Assembly: GCA_027605045.1 (NCBI GenBank)
Contig: JAQFWX010000007.1
Location: forward strand, 1,736,001-1,800,000
Source: Phallus indusiatus
Lineage: Eukaryota; Basidiomycota; Agaricomycetes; Phallales; Phallaceae
Direction of reading: 5' to 3'
DNA: 64,000 nt
The first letter of the stretch is position 1, and every line of letters starts with the position of its first letter. The position numbers were made by a program, and so were the translations under genes. Of the stretch, positions 11,673 to 24,193 are shown in pieces. The notes beneath the pieces are model-generated. The model did no database searches. It was not told the origin of the DNA and saw nothing but the letters and a program-made list of their open reading frames with translations.

Positions 11673-13806
11673 TTACACCTCCATACCCTCTTCGTGGGAC
11701 TCTTCCGTCTTGACTCGGATTTCTTTCATACCAGGCCGAACTCGTCTTCTGCCTCTTTCCTCTTCATCTCCCAATAGAGTGCCGTTACCATTCGGGATGG
11801 CATCGCTTCGGCGCCTGGCATGTTGACGTACTTTATTAGTCGTCGCACCGTCCAGAATATTAGGCGATTCTGAAGAATGCCCTTGAGACGATCCTTCTGC
11901 ATCGTTCTCATTATCAAGATCGGGCGAATTATCATCGCCTTCCGGTTCCTCAGCTTCATCCTCGTCACCTTCCATAGGATCATCGAGAAGTCCCATCCCC
12001 CCTCCGGGATGCTGTTGTCCGAAAATGTCCATCCCCATTAGCACGTTTAAATTCATGCCATTCATTCCCATACCCATGTTATGCATCATTCCCATGTTCA
12101 TCCCCATATTTATGTTCATATCACTAAGATTGAATTCGCCATTAGGTCCGATACCAGCATTAACGTCGAATTGCGAATGTCCGTTAGGATGGGATGTGGT
12201 GTGATTAGATTTGTGATTCTCGCCGGAACCAACTCCATTAGTCTCTTTAGCGGACGATCCAGCCTCTTTGCTGCTCTCCATTTTGCGATCCGAGATTGAT
12301 AACGGGGATGATGAGCCACTATTGGCAACTGCGCTTCCATTTCCGTTGGCACCGGTTTTGGAGGCAGCCAGTTGTTCTTCCAATTCCCGGTTTCGGGTCG
12401 CTTGAGCGTTAACGAGTTGTTGAAGGTATCTATTATAATAAAAATAAAAAAAAGAAGAAAAAAATTGAGAAATGAATTTCTTCTGGCTTTCATATATGTT
12501 TTTGACGTAATGATACCTACCTTATGTATTCGACACTCTTCTTGAGGATCATGCCCTTGTTCGCTTTCACAGGTCCTCCTGGAGCCGATGCACCATTAGG
12601 GGTCGTAGACTCCTTCTTTTCATCAGCTTCGGGAGAAAACGCTTCTGCTGTGTCTAGTAGAATAGGAACATAAAAATCCTCTTCCGTACACGCGAGGGGA
12701 GGGAAAAAAAAGAGAATGTAATTTACCTGCCAAGGTATTTCCATTAGCATCGAGCATGCACTCCGGAATGAGCGTGGCCAATTCCGTTATTTTCTCGTTA
12801 ATGTTATCTCGTCGACGCCTTTCGACGGCATTGTGCGACTCCCGGCGGCGGCGGCGTTTTTCCGAGGCTATCTGTGCTCTAAAATAACAGATCAACAATT
12901 GTCAGTTAATTTTTGCTTTTCTTGAAAGATATAATTAGAATATGAGCGGAATGGCACTCACTGCTTGGCTGCGACATCGGGAACCTGCGGGGGCGGTGGG
13001 GATTCCTTGGCGCTAACACTCTTGGGACTGGCGGCAGGTAAGCTGCCTGGACCAGAAAAAGAATGATGAATGGGGATGCTATCAGGAGTCGGAAGGCTGA
13101 AAGGCGAATCGGTGGTTCTGAATGACTCGCCCGGAGTTCCATTGGTGCCACTGCCTCCTCTGAACGGGGAGTCCATAAACCAGGCAGATGGGGCTGTATG
13201 TGGGTGCATGTGCATACTAAGAGGAGACACAGGATGGTGGTGGTGGTTCGATCCATTAGATGGGGGAATCAGAATCGCCTGAGGACGAGAATGGTGGTGA
13301 TGATGAGATGGAGGGGGAGAGGTAGGACGAGGTGAGGAAGATGAAATGGAGCCTCGTTTGTGCCGCTGCACTCTTCCGCCATTGTTGCTATTGTCTACCT
13401 TGGAACGCGACCTGGATCGGGAATGGGGTCTGAAATTGGAGTAAGAAGTATCGAAAGTAGCGTTATGGGCCGTATTCGTTGCTGGTAGAGAGAAGTGATG
13501 AGGGAACGGAGCTGGACTTGAAACATCGAAGATGTTATGCGGCCTGTATGAGTTTGTAGTGGTGCTGGTATCGAACGGATTGTGTGGACGAGGAGCCATA
13601 TCCTGATTGCTGCTGCCCATGAAGGCGGCCAGGTCATCTGCGAAATCTGTGGGCGGATTGGGTTTGACGTTGTTATTGTAGAGATGGTGGCCAAAGAACA
13701 TGGCGTTGTTTGGGTCAAATTGTGATGGGGAAGGAGGACGTTGTTGTGGCGGAATGTCAAAGCCTTCCTGGCGAACTTTTGGTTGAGAATTCGTGAAATA
13801 CGCCAT
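11673..13806 (-). CDS. bHLH-leucine zipper transcription factor
   Basis: Nuclear DNA-binding regulator. Four exons (12962-13806, 12727-12878, 12521-12653, 11673-12429) sum to 1887 nt, giving 628 residues. The first 280 residues are low complexity: Pro, Ser and Asn rich, an RSRSRSRSK stretch, and His runs (HHHHH twice). The basic region (KRRRRRESHNAVERRRRDN) carries the His, Glu and Arg positions that contact E-boxes of the CACGTG type in this class. Helix 1 is INEKITELATLIPECM. A Ser/Pro/Gly-rich loop follows. Helix 2 is GMILKKSVEYIRYLQQLV and runs directly into a leucine-zipper-like NAQATRNRELEEQLA. The C-terminal exon has a Met/Gly/Asn-rich patch and an acidic stretch (residues such as EGDEDEAEEPEGDD). 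The basic region resembles the USF/Cbf1 type; the biological role is not determined. Start: ATG at 13806. Confidence 0.9.
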
Positions 13807-16800
13807 GTCGCTAGCTTTTTGAAGGAAGGAGGAGCTAGAGAAGAAGAAACAGTTTGCCGTTACTCGAATGCCGTCACAAGGGATATTTGTCACGGCCACA
13901 TGCTGTCCGAGGTCCTCGAGCCCGACTGTTCGGCCCGATCTCACCGGCTGGATAAGCGCTCCGGTCAAATAATGCATTTGTTTCAGGCACCGGCCAACCC
14001 CTCGGCCATCCTTTCCCGCTCTCAACGCATAATCGTAATCGCGTCGGTCCGTGCAATTTTGCTACTGACGTCAAAAAGGAAAAAAGCGCGAATTGCTAAA
14101 CAGCTTTTCTTTTCTCAAAATCTTACAATCGCATCCACATGGACAAAGAAGGATAACATCAATTATCAAAATGTCACTTTACTTGCACTCGCATATCAGC
14201 CATGTAAATTACCCTCCTGTCTCGGAACATGAAATACACGGAACTCGTATTGGCAATACCCGATTCCGACATGGCAGTGTCGTTCCAATCATAGACACCA
14301 ATTATAACATCTGAGTGAGGTTGCAGGTTATGAGTCAGTATTTGGTGTCTCGGAGCGCAATTAACAACTGGTAAAACGCCGTTTCTTGTCTACCTCGGTA
14401 ATTAACAAATCCGAACTGAAATTTCAAGCCTAGAGAAAGGTATCCATGAATAGATTGATGCCTTTTGTCGTACGAGGATTAACAAATGTTCAGTCCCAAA
14501 GGCTGAAAGTGAGCATTTGGACTAACATGTTTCAACTTGATATACATATGATGCCAGGCTGGCAGGTTCGTTCATGATTTTCAAGCAAGCTTCCATTTGT
14601 CGGTAACTGACGTTCTTCTGAGCTGCCAGGTCTTCAACATTACTCCAAACCATGATTATCGTCATCGACTTTTCCTTAAACGTCCCACATCTTGCATCAA
14701 ATTTTTGAAATGTCCGATTAAGAAAAAATCCGTGCGCGAGTGTCAAAGGTATGAGAATGGCGGAAATGCCAAATGGAGTTTTTCCCAGAACCAGATTCAG
14801 CAAAGCTCGCAAACGAATCTATTTGAAAATCCTTTTAGTATATTGTGGAGAATCCTTCTTCAGGAGAGCCAGAAACCTTTATGTCTAGACGAAATAAGAC
14901 TTTGGACGCTAGGAGCATCAGAGACCCCACTGTAATACGTCGCAATGTGCACAGGCCCTTACCATTTCGGTCTCAGCGAGACATTTACTTCCCCCGCTAG
15001 ATTTTCTATTTTTTTGACAGTCTCAATCTTAAGGCTATTTATTCACCCGTAATCTATTTGTTTATTTTATAGCTAAATTCAGTCGCTCTGCACCTTCATT
15101 CTAGTTCGTCGATTCGACGCATATTTACGATCAACTCTTCAATCCACATTGATGATATCTGCATATAGATTTGTCACGTACATATGATTCCTTTGGACGT
15201 TGACGTTCAATATGCTAACGAAAATCGTCATCATGACCTGGCATTCAAGTTTGATTTTTGAGTCTATTATCATCATTGACATTGCGCCGACAGCCAAGCT
15301 TGAGTTTTGCTGACCATTCAAGAATTGACAATACAAGAAAATGAGATACAACGAATAAATTCCGCTTCGCTTAACATCCACCGGAATCGAGATTGAGATG
15401 TGTAGAACAGGATATACTGCCCATAACTGGAACTGGTTCAGCGCAAGTCATGTGAACCCCAAGGCCGTGAGCGGCACTGGTATTGCGCATCTCCAAATCA
15501 GGCTGTTCCTATCTTATCATCTTATCACCGCGTTAACCAGGTTTTTCAAAACATATGGGAGTCCATACTTTCCTTCGATAATTCTCTGCAGTCGGACGGG
15601 GAACGAGCGTCTTTTCGATTTTCCAAGTGTGGACTACGGTGAGAATAGAATCCCAGGAAGCCATAAATAATATACATAGAATCTTGTGGATCATTCTGAA
15701 CGAACTAGTTCAAGGTTTGCCGACTAGAAATCACATTTTGGTTTGAAATGAATCGGATCTTTAGAGCCGGATGTATGCATGCATGTATGTGATCTAGCCC
15801 TTCAGTGCCATAAGAAGACTATTCCCCAACTTGTTGAATGCCCGCCACCTGGTGCTCTCTCCCGTAAAGCTCCCCCCGTTCATTTAATAATCTATTGAAT
15901 GTCAATTAATTTGTGCTACATCAGAAGCTTAAGATGTCTGCTAGAGAATTTTAATAACAGCAAAGCTCAGTTGACCACATTCGGACTGTGCGGGTGAAGC
16001 ATACAAACCATTGATCCATATGCAAATGTATGGTCCTCTAAAGTTCTTGTCCCTTATTTTATTTTCGTGTTCACATAGCGTGATATACCTGTCATTTCAA
16101 AATGAGGATCATCTGATGTATGCGGACTTACTTGGTTAATGAAGGGAAGAAAGTCATATACAATTAGCAAAGGAGAGAAGCTTGCGACGAAGCTAAACAC
16201 GTATGTGTGCATATGCAACTTCATGCGGCATGCGTCTCAAACCATAAAGCGCATGCTAATTCTACGATATGCGAACGTGACTCTTTCACCTCGAATTTAC
16301 GGAGAAGCTTCCATGCAATGACGAACTTGTGAGGATCTGCTTGCCGAACGTACTAAACGATGCTACTAGCACTAAATAGATAGGAAAGATGACTTCCGTC
16401 CATAAGACAAAATTACAGCAAGTTCTTTCCTGAGAAACTCTCAGTCTGATAATGCCATAATCTATGAAGAAAAGATCTCGATAACAGGTTTCCTTCAGGG
16501 ACAAAATAAATTCTGCTCGGTGACTTCCGTTTAATCTAAAGTAAGCAAGATTACCGCGACCAGTTGACCTCTCAGTCTCTTCCCACGTGTATTCATTCAG
16601 ACTTACAATTGAATTGAAATCAGACACAGCAGCAAAAGTCAGGGGGGGAAAGAGATCCATGCCTCGAAAACGTTTAAACGCAGCTACAAGTCGTTGTTTT
16701 CATATGTACTGTTTGCTGTTTATTCTCACATTCCGGTACACACATCCGGACTGCCGTACTACTTTTTTCCACACATCAAACTCTTTAAGCCTGACTTCGA

Positions 16801-19800
16801 AGCTTCTTTAACCGAAGGCGACATCATCACTAAAATGGGTGGGTTTAATGCGTGTTTACTTTTCCTGGTTTTTAGTCACAAAAGGTGCCGAAAAGCAGCA
16901 CATTGATCTAATCTGACTAAAGTACCTTGACGAGAATAGTCTATAGCTCGCCAGCCTTAGGCCCTTAGGGAGATGAGGACTCATTTCAAGAAACACGCGC
17001 TCCACTGGCACAAAAGAAAAAAAAAGGGGGAGGGGCCTGAAAACGCGGTCGGGGCTGAACAGGGAGGCCGATTTCGTAAAATTGCCAATTCAAAATACTC
17101 CCCGTCGATCCATACAAGCGGGTGAGGCCGGAGGTGATGGGCAGCATGATCTTCGGTAGTTGAAAGAAGCGGAAGCTTACTCTGGCTGCCGAGTCTTCCT
17201 GCCTCCATACCCCGTTTGAGAAGAAAGTGTGTCTTATAGCTCACGCTTGAGACTGACGACAGCAAAACCGAGTCATGACGGATGAAAATGTCTGTGCTGA
17301 AATGCTGAGTCTTTGACCGTGAGTCGTGTCGTTTCGATCGATATGACGATTTCCCATTTATTTATTTATTTTCCTACGTCGAAGGATGTTTTGTGTTAAG
17401 ATTCTAGCGCGCAAAGTTAAGCACCCGGATGATGTGTCATTGAAATGGTGCTAAATCCAGTGCTCGGAAGTACTACCACGTGCTTCTTCCCCAGATTTCC
17501 TCCAATAGGTGGCGGTGTGCCCTCGTGTGTGGCGTCTGTTCCCAAAAAAAATGATGACTAAATATCAAAACTAAGTATACCATCATCGTCAAAACAATGG
17601 TTTATCAACGGTCAAAAGGAAACCGTCAAAAACTCGCCCTTGTGGTTGGTAGCAACCGATATTAAAACTGTCAAAGTCATCACATTGGATGGTTTGTTGT
17701 TCGTCCCATACATGCATCAAATCTTCCTCGGAATTGTAGGGGGGACAAATGATGGAATCTGTCACGGACCACATATTAATTATCAACAAAATATTGCTCC
17801 AACCGATGAACACATATGCCAGCACACTCCACTGTTCGTTGTCATTTTGGGACGAACGGCGGCGGTCTTAGTAGAACAACCCTAAAATCTGAGACACAAG
17901 TCTGATCTGGACTCCACCATGACATATACAACCATATACTAGTTCAGTTATGGCACTCAACGCTGTAAACTCCGTTTATAAAATGGACTTCTCAGAAGAT
18001 CGCCAAGGTTGTAAACTGGCCCCAAATATGAGAAACAGGTCTGCCGGTCTCGAGATAGATAAAGGTTCGGAAAAGTAGCAGGCGAGAGTATGCACTACAT
18101 GTGCTAGCACTTGCAATCATCAACGTCCAAGGGAAAAGAAATACGAATCCGGTAAGTATTGTTGGTATACTGATGGTAGAAGCATCTCGTCCAGGCACAG
18201 ACTCGGAGCGCTTCTTGTGTAAATCCGAAGAAAGGACAGCACTGCTTCGATGTCGAACTCGTCAGCATGGCACTATATTAATTAATGAACCAACAAGAAA
18301 GTTCTGCAGATAAATATGACAGACAGTGATAGGATTTTCAGAGTTGCTGTCTTGGTACGCATGGATTGTAAAAACGGAGGGGTTGCCAAAAACAAATTGC
18401 TTTGGAAAAACAAAAGAGCCACTAGCCAGGGCATCGTAAATTCCAGAAGAAAGAAGACATAAAGGCTTCTTGAATTCGATTCCTTCGTTTCCCCTCATTA
18501 ATAACTTTCATTCAGTTGTAATTATGCATTATTATATTTGGGAGTGACTGGGGGAAAACTCAACTATGACATTGGTTAGAACTCAGACATCTTAATATAT
18601 TGTCGTTTTGATGGCTTCGGACCGAATGCTGACATCACTGTGCTTATGTGTATGTATCATAATGCATATTCCATTTGTTCATTGATCGCTAGAGCGATTC
18701 AGGCTTGTTGAGAGTCAAAGATGAAAGGCTGACTTGATGATAGATGTGTAACTTACATTATTAATTCCTGACCTCGTTGACTTAGCATTATGTAGAGATT
18801 TGAACCGCCCACAATGTGAAAATACACTAGAAACGGGCCGACATGGAAAGATGAATGGATTAAACTTCGAAAGTACGCATTGTACCTCATCGGACCGTTT
18901 TGAAGCAGAAACTCGCTTGCGTGTAATCAACAGAATATCAAAAGAAAAAGAACGGCGTAAATCGTTTTTGCTTCTTAAGATTCAGAAGATGGCGCTATCT
19001 AAGACATTTGTTTGTTACAAACTAGAACATGAGTGAGATATCAAACTCACGATGAGAATTATTCCTGTCCAGGGCGCCTATTGATTGCTGAAAAGAGTTG
19101 CTTCAATCTTTGGAAGACACGGAACATGACGCGGACAACCGAAAAGGGTAAAGATTACAGCTATAATACCATATGGCCCATAGTCTAAACGTGGACTCAC
19201 GAGGCTTCCCATAAAGAGTGTCAATCCAGCTTTACTAAATTTCTTTACATAACGCCGTACATTCGAATAATTGACAATGAATCCACGTGGACAGCAGTGA
19301 AAAACATAAAAGCACCAGAGGTTTTACGGATTGAAAAGCTGCTTGTTTTTTTGGTGGCTGAAGTGGTTTGAAATGGTTTTAATAGAAATAGACCTAAGGC
19401 GAGCCTGGGCTAAGAAGCGATGGAGAGTGTCCACAACCACCCACATTTCTTGCCGATAGGATTATATAAGCCAGTCACGGTCCAGGCGCTTATGTTCACA
19501 GTTTTCTCTTCAACTGTCAACGACGACAGGGAAAAAGGACAAATGTCGCGCAGACCTTGTGAGTATTGTTCACCCAACACCCTTTGTCCTTCTAAGTAGA
19601 TCCTGTCCGGGTCTTGTGATGTTATCTCAATCAGTTCTGCTTCCGAAAGGCTTTGGCCTTGTGGACAAACCATAATACCAAAAAAAAATTTTCTGACTTT
19701 TTTCTTTCTCGTCATACGTTTCTTCTTTAAGCCATTTCTGACGTACTCCATCATCCAGTTCTCCACATAGATAACGTATCCTAAACAGTTAGTGTCATTC

Positions 19801-21022
19801 ATCATATCCCGTCCTGGATGAAAACGCAGTCAATCCATTCGTTGAAGTCAAGTCACGGAGCGGTGTCTGCGATGTCCGGTAGATTTTCTATTGGGCGTGG
19901 TTGACGCTTGTTTAGTGGCGGATAATGAAACATTCGGCTTTCTGAACCGTTTCTAGTGATCTTCTATACGTTATCGCTGACGTTATTTTTTCTCTCTCGC
20001 AGGCTGTCTGTTCTGCTGGATTGAATGCCATATGGTGGATTCTAGCTGACGAGATTGTGAGTTGTAAACATGGATGGTGCCAAGACGATAATTTCCTTTC
20101 GAGTATGGTGACTCAATTACGAGATGAGCCTAAACTCACATGCACTACCAACTGAGCACATCCTATCTATTCTCAATCACCATCTAACACGTTTCATATT
20201 GATATCTAGGTTGTATTGCTCTATCACATGAGTAAATTGGAATGTGAGCTCGATAATTTCCTTCTTCTGCTCGTGATGTTTTACAATACAAGCATATGTC
20301 CTAACTACAAATGAGGACCATAAACAATATTTACCTGAAGCTTCCTGAGTGTTTTCAAAACGAACGCTAACTGTCTCTTTTTAGATAAGTGCTTGCAGGT
20401 ACGTCGAATTGCTTCTAGATGGAACTGAAAACCCCATATGGAGATGCAAGAGTGCGCATCATAGGAAACTTTATCCGCCTTAAGTACTTTTTCATACTCT
20501 TTCAAATACAATAATGTGTGGTTTGATTGAATGATTATGCTGATAGCGTAAACCAGTAGACGTCGACGTAACTGAGAACAAAGCAATGTCTCCGACAACC
20601 ATGAGCAATCGCAATAGTTCATGTCAGGCTTGTCTACAGAAAGTGTTCGATCAATTAAGGAGATTGAGCGATATATTTAGTTTGTTTCAAGGGACTGTCC
20701 CTTTGAAACAATGAATTCCGTTGTGATTCGCCAATTGATCATGAAGCTTATTCGTTGGATCATGTGCGCATATCCATCAGCCCAATGTTGTTCTGCAACA
20801 TGAGATTTTTCGTTCTTTTAGCAAGAACCTGGTTTATGTGTGAATTGGTTGTATTATATGAATATCTTGAATATCAAGAAACTTGTATCGTGCTCGAGAG
20901 CCGAGTTCTCTATGTAGCATTTCATATCGTATGTAATGTCGGAGCTTGAAATTGGAGAAAAGAGTATGATTGGACTGTCGCGCTCTCTCTTAACCGTCTA
21001 ATACATTCTAATTCCAAGCTTC
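13807..21022. other. Gene-poor region of about 7 kb
   Basis: The first few hundred bases are the bHLH promoter side, and the last few hundred are that of F-box paralogue 1. Between them no gene could be supported. Minus-strand frames at 14522-14812, 16286-16660, 17589-17825, 17992-18198, 19410-19805 and 20305-20622 include hydrophobic runs (for example near 16370 and 17790). They are scattered about one per kilobase, carry no motif I recognise and do not join into one gene. Some could be remnants of decayed membrane-protein genes; this is speculation. Confidence 0.45.
20682..20711. promoter_or_regulatory. Near-perfect palindrome upstream of F-box paralogue 1
   Basis: The arms TTGTTTCAAGGGAC and GTCCCTTTGAAACAA are complementary over 14 pairs with one extra base in the right arm, and the dyad centre is at 20696. 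It lies about 310 bases upstream of the paralogue 1 start codon. It could be a protein-binding dyad, a cruciform, or the relic of a small inverted-repeat element. Confidence 0.5.
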
Positions 21023-22787
21023 ATGGAGCAGAATGACGACAAAGTGCCGCATCTTCTGGAGCTCCAAGAAGAAATAAAGTAAATATCTTTTTCTGATACG
21101 TTTGACAGAATGATATGCAATTGTCAGAACAAACTCAGAAAAATGGAGTTTAGATACCATACATGAAACACGACAAAGCTTTTATTTCATCCTCCGTCAA
21201 CTGAATGTCGCCCATAACTTCAGGATTGGGATAAACAAAATTAGTTTGGATATCCTGTACGACATCTTCATCTTGGCCGTTTACAACTCGTCCGAGCCTG
21301 TGAAGGCCACGTTGAACATTTCGCACGTATGCCAACGTTGGAGGAAATCCGCACTGGGATGGCCGATCCTATGGGCATTCATAACTTCCTCTTATGGGCC
21401 CTCGATTCTCGACCTCTTCATGAAACGATCACAGGACGTTTCATTAACGTTCTTTTGCACTCCAGGCATCTTTTTGTTCCCTCGAATGCCATCAACATCG
21501 TATCTTATAACCCACCTGGATTCCATCTTATCGCGCCTATATTCTCTGATTGTCACAACCGAGTCTCTCAATTTAGCTTCTTTTAACCGGGTTTTGAAGA
21601 ATTCCAAGTCTCCGCCACTTAAGGTGCAACACTTGACTGTCCGGTGCAAGTCCCAGTGCCGGCGATCAGTCACCGATGGTAAAGATGCGCCAATACTAAC
21701 ATGCGGAATAGACAACTCTTGTCTTCGAACTATTCGACTTGAAGGCGCAAATTTACCCACATTTGAGAACCCACACAACAATCTATTAACGCATTTCACG
21801 TTGAAATCAACAACCCCGCCACCTCTCTCCCAGCTTCTTGCCTTTCTGTCCGGTTGCCCTTCTCTGAAAGTACTGGAGCTTGGGCTTCAAGACCTGCATC
21901 CATACGACAGGTTTCGATCTATCTACAGTGGCATGAAAGAGTCGACGGACGCCGAACCGTTGATCGACACACAATTGAATTTTGTCAACCTGACCAGACT
22001 TGAACTGGGAGCATGTGGCCCCTCAAGTCTCGACTTCATTCGGCGAGTTTCCGGGTTCGTTCCAACCCTGAGAGCGTTGTCTCAGTTCTTATTGTATTAC
22101 AACGTCAATCCGGAAGATTCCCGAGGCGGTGCTCATTTGGACTTGGAGGATCAACAAGGCGAAATGAAAATTACCCCAGTCTCGTCATCCGCACCTTTCC
22201 AAATTATTGAAGCTTTTCGACCAGGACTATATCCTTCTTTATCAAATTATCAATATTTAGGTATATATCTTAATCTCCCTAAAAGCTTTTTCAGGATCCA
22301 CGGTGATATCTCTGCCGACCACCTTCACCGTGAATTGGACGGTCCATGCCCGCTGGTCATCGATCTCGATCATCTCGAAATAGTCAACATTCTTCCCATT
22401 CGCGCACTGGTTCAGGCCATGCCCCAAATACAGCACCTCAAATTAGGGTGCGATGCCTGGAGAATCTTGAGTTTATGGCCAAATGTTCAGGACGCGTTTC
22501 CTTGTCTTCAAACCCTTGAATTGCTCGATTTTGTCACTTTTGATATGAACTCGTTACCAGACGATTTACAATTCAAGAAGCTCATTATTCGAGAGTCTTG
22601 TAAAGTATCTTCAGAGTCCATTCTGTATTTACTTGTGACGAGGGATGTCGAGGTTTTAAAAGTGGACACAGTGGATTCGTTACGGTATCGCAGAAGCATG
22701 TCCTGGGACAGATACGATGAAATTAGGGCTGCTTTTCTCGAAAGAGGAGTTGAGATCGGGCGCAGCTACCCTCCACATATTGGCTAG
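21023..22787 (+). CDS. F-box protein, paralogue 1 of a four-member family
   Basis: Two exons (21023-21078 and 21128-22787) give 571 residues. Exon 1 encodes MEQNDDKVPHLLELQEEI, and the 49-nt intron interrupts the next codon after two bases (phase 2). This position is shared with the other three paralogues, and it fixed the choice of acceptor (TTGTCAG). After a linker with KWSLDTI comes the F-box-like domain: LDILYDIFILAV, then ISHVCQRWRKSALGWPILWA. The remaining 450 residues contain leucine-rich segments, for example LLAFLSGCPSLKVLELGLQ and MPQIQHLKLGCDAWRIL. Conserved blocks across the family are SQLLAFLS.C, PCLxTLxL and NSLPxD. It is expected to be an SCF substrate adaptor; the target is unknown. 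The reading frame is intact. Confidence 0.85.
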
Positions 22788-24193
22788 GTTTTACGTATAG
22801 TAAATAGATTTTACTTATGTATCTATTATGATATATGTGCCCACACTACAAAGCCGTAAACCATTAACAGAACAGACAAGCCAATTCTTATAGTTAATGT
22901 AGGGATGTAATTCACCTTAAATAGTACTCAAATTCGAATAACCTTGTCATCTCTTCAAAAACTTGGACTATGGCCCGGTCAAGCTCACCAACACTCTTCG
23001 ACAGTTCACAATGGAAAATGGGAACTTGAACTATCTTTTTAACAATGACACGCGGGGAAGAAGGGCACTCAGTATTGTGAATAGTAGATTCCACCACGCT
23101 TGTCATTCGAGTATCTGATCTTTGTAAGGGCCTAGTTAACATAAACTGCGGCTTAACTGCCTACGATAATTCGTATACTAGTATGACGGAGAAAAGATTG
23201 GCTTGAGTGTTATGTATGCGCCTTTGTTTCCCTATGTCGCATCATGAATTGGTATTGTCTACCTTCTTCTGATGAACAACTAAATACCGCATATACTTTT
23301 CTCACCGCGATTACATTCAATTGGAGAACGCTAAAGGTTTTCAGGAGGAAGACTCATTGGGAAAAACACACGTAAGTATCCGGGTACATAAAAACTTAAT
23401 CCATCGTAAATTAGTACTTAGTGTTGTTATAGAAGCATGTTGAATTTTTTTTTTTCATAATTTCATAACAACTGACGTTCTTGATTTTACAGCGAGTTTG
23501 CAACGAGTTCGGCTCGTCCAGAACCGCCCCGTCGCCGCGGAAGCATTTTAAATCGTTACTTCAAGGTGACTTCCGTGGCTGAACGACAATAATCCTGGTT
23601 GCATACAAACAAAGAGCGAATTCATCCTATTTCGGGACCATATTATACTTAAATCTCTGACTCCATTTCGAACACTACATACCGCTTGCGCACGGGCTTC
23701 ATAAATATTAAGAAGCATAGGTTGTTGCGCCGGCAAACGGATCTATCCTAAACACACACATGCAACATGTATGGCTGAGAAGTCAACGCTTCAGCATCAG
23801 CATCAACATTTAGTATTCAATACTCATCGATGCTCATCGATCATTTTCTCCAAATCAAATACAAGACTCAAATCATACCGATGACTTGTAGATTGAAGAG
23901 AGAAAGATCCGTTGACAAAGTTTGCCACCTCTTATCACATTGTTGTCATTCACTGATTTTCATGTCGTTTCAATTAGGCATCACAGAGAAAAGACGCTTT
24001 AGCACTGCTTGACTCCCCAAGTCCGCAGTATCTGTCCGCGATACGTAGGAAGGCTGTGTCGGCAAAATACACGATTTCAAATTCTGGCTTTCCCCTTTTG
24101 TGCAAGAACGCGCAATGGGAGTGCGTTGTCATCGAAAACTGGCTATAAAACTTACGTCGAGAGAGAACACTATCTGCTCTATACCGCCAGCAA
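22788..24193. other. Intergenic region, no supported gene
   Basis: A minus-strand frame at 22912-23142 has a plausible amphipathic end (LFEFEY) but no family match and no clear partner exons. Short direct repeats occur near 23787 (CAGCAT) and 23823 (CTCATCGATG). The last part is the promoter side of the proline-rich gene. Confidence 0.4.

Noticed and set aside
14522..16660. Basidiomycete DUF6533-type membrane protein on the minus strand
   Set aside because: Hydrophobic frames at 14522-14812 and 16286-16660 look superficially similar, but they are 1.5 kb apart, lack the family's start and do not join by credible splice sites.
17405..17500. Possible 5S rRNA fragment
   Set aside because: GCAAAGTTAAGCA resembles the conserved 5S rRNA internal stretch, but the sequence after it does not follow the 5S pattern and no closing stem was found.
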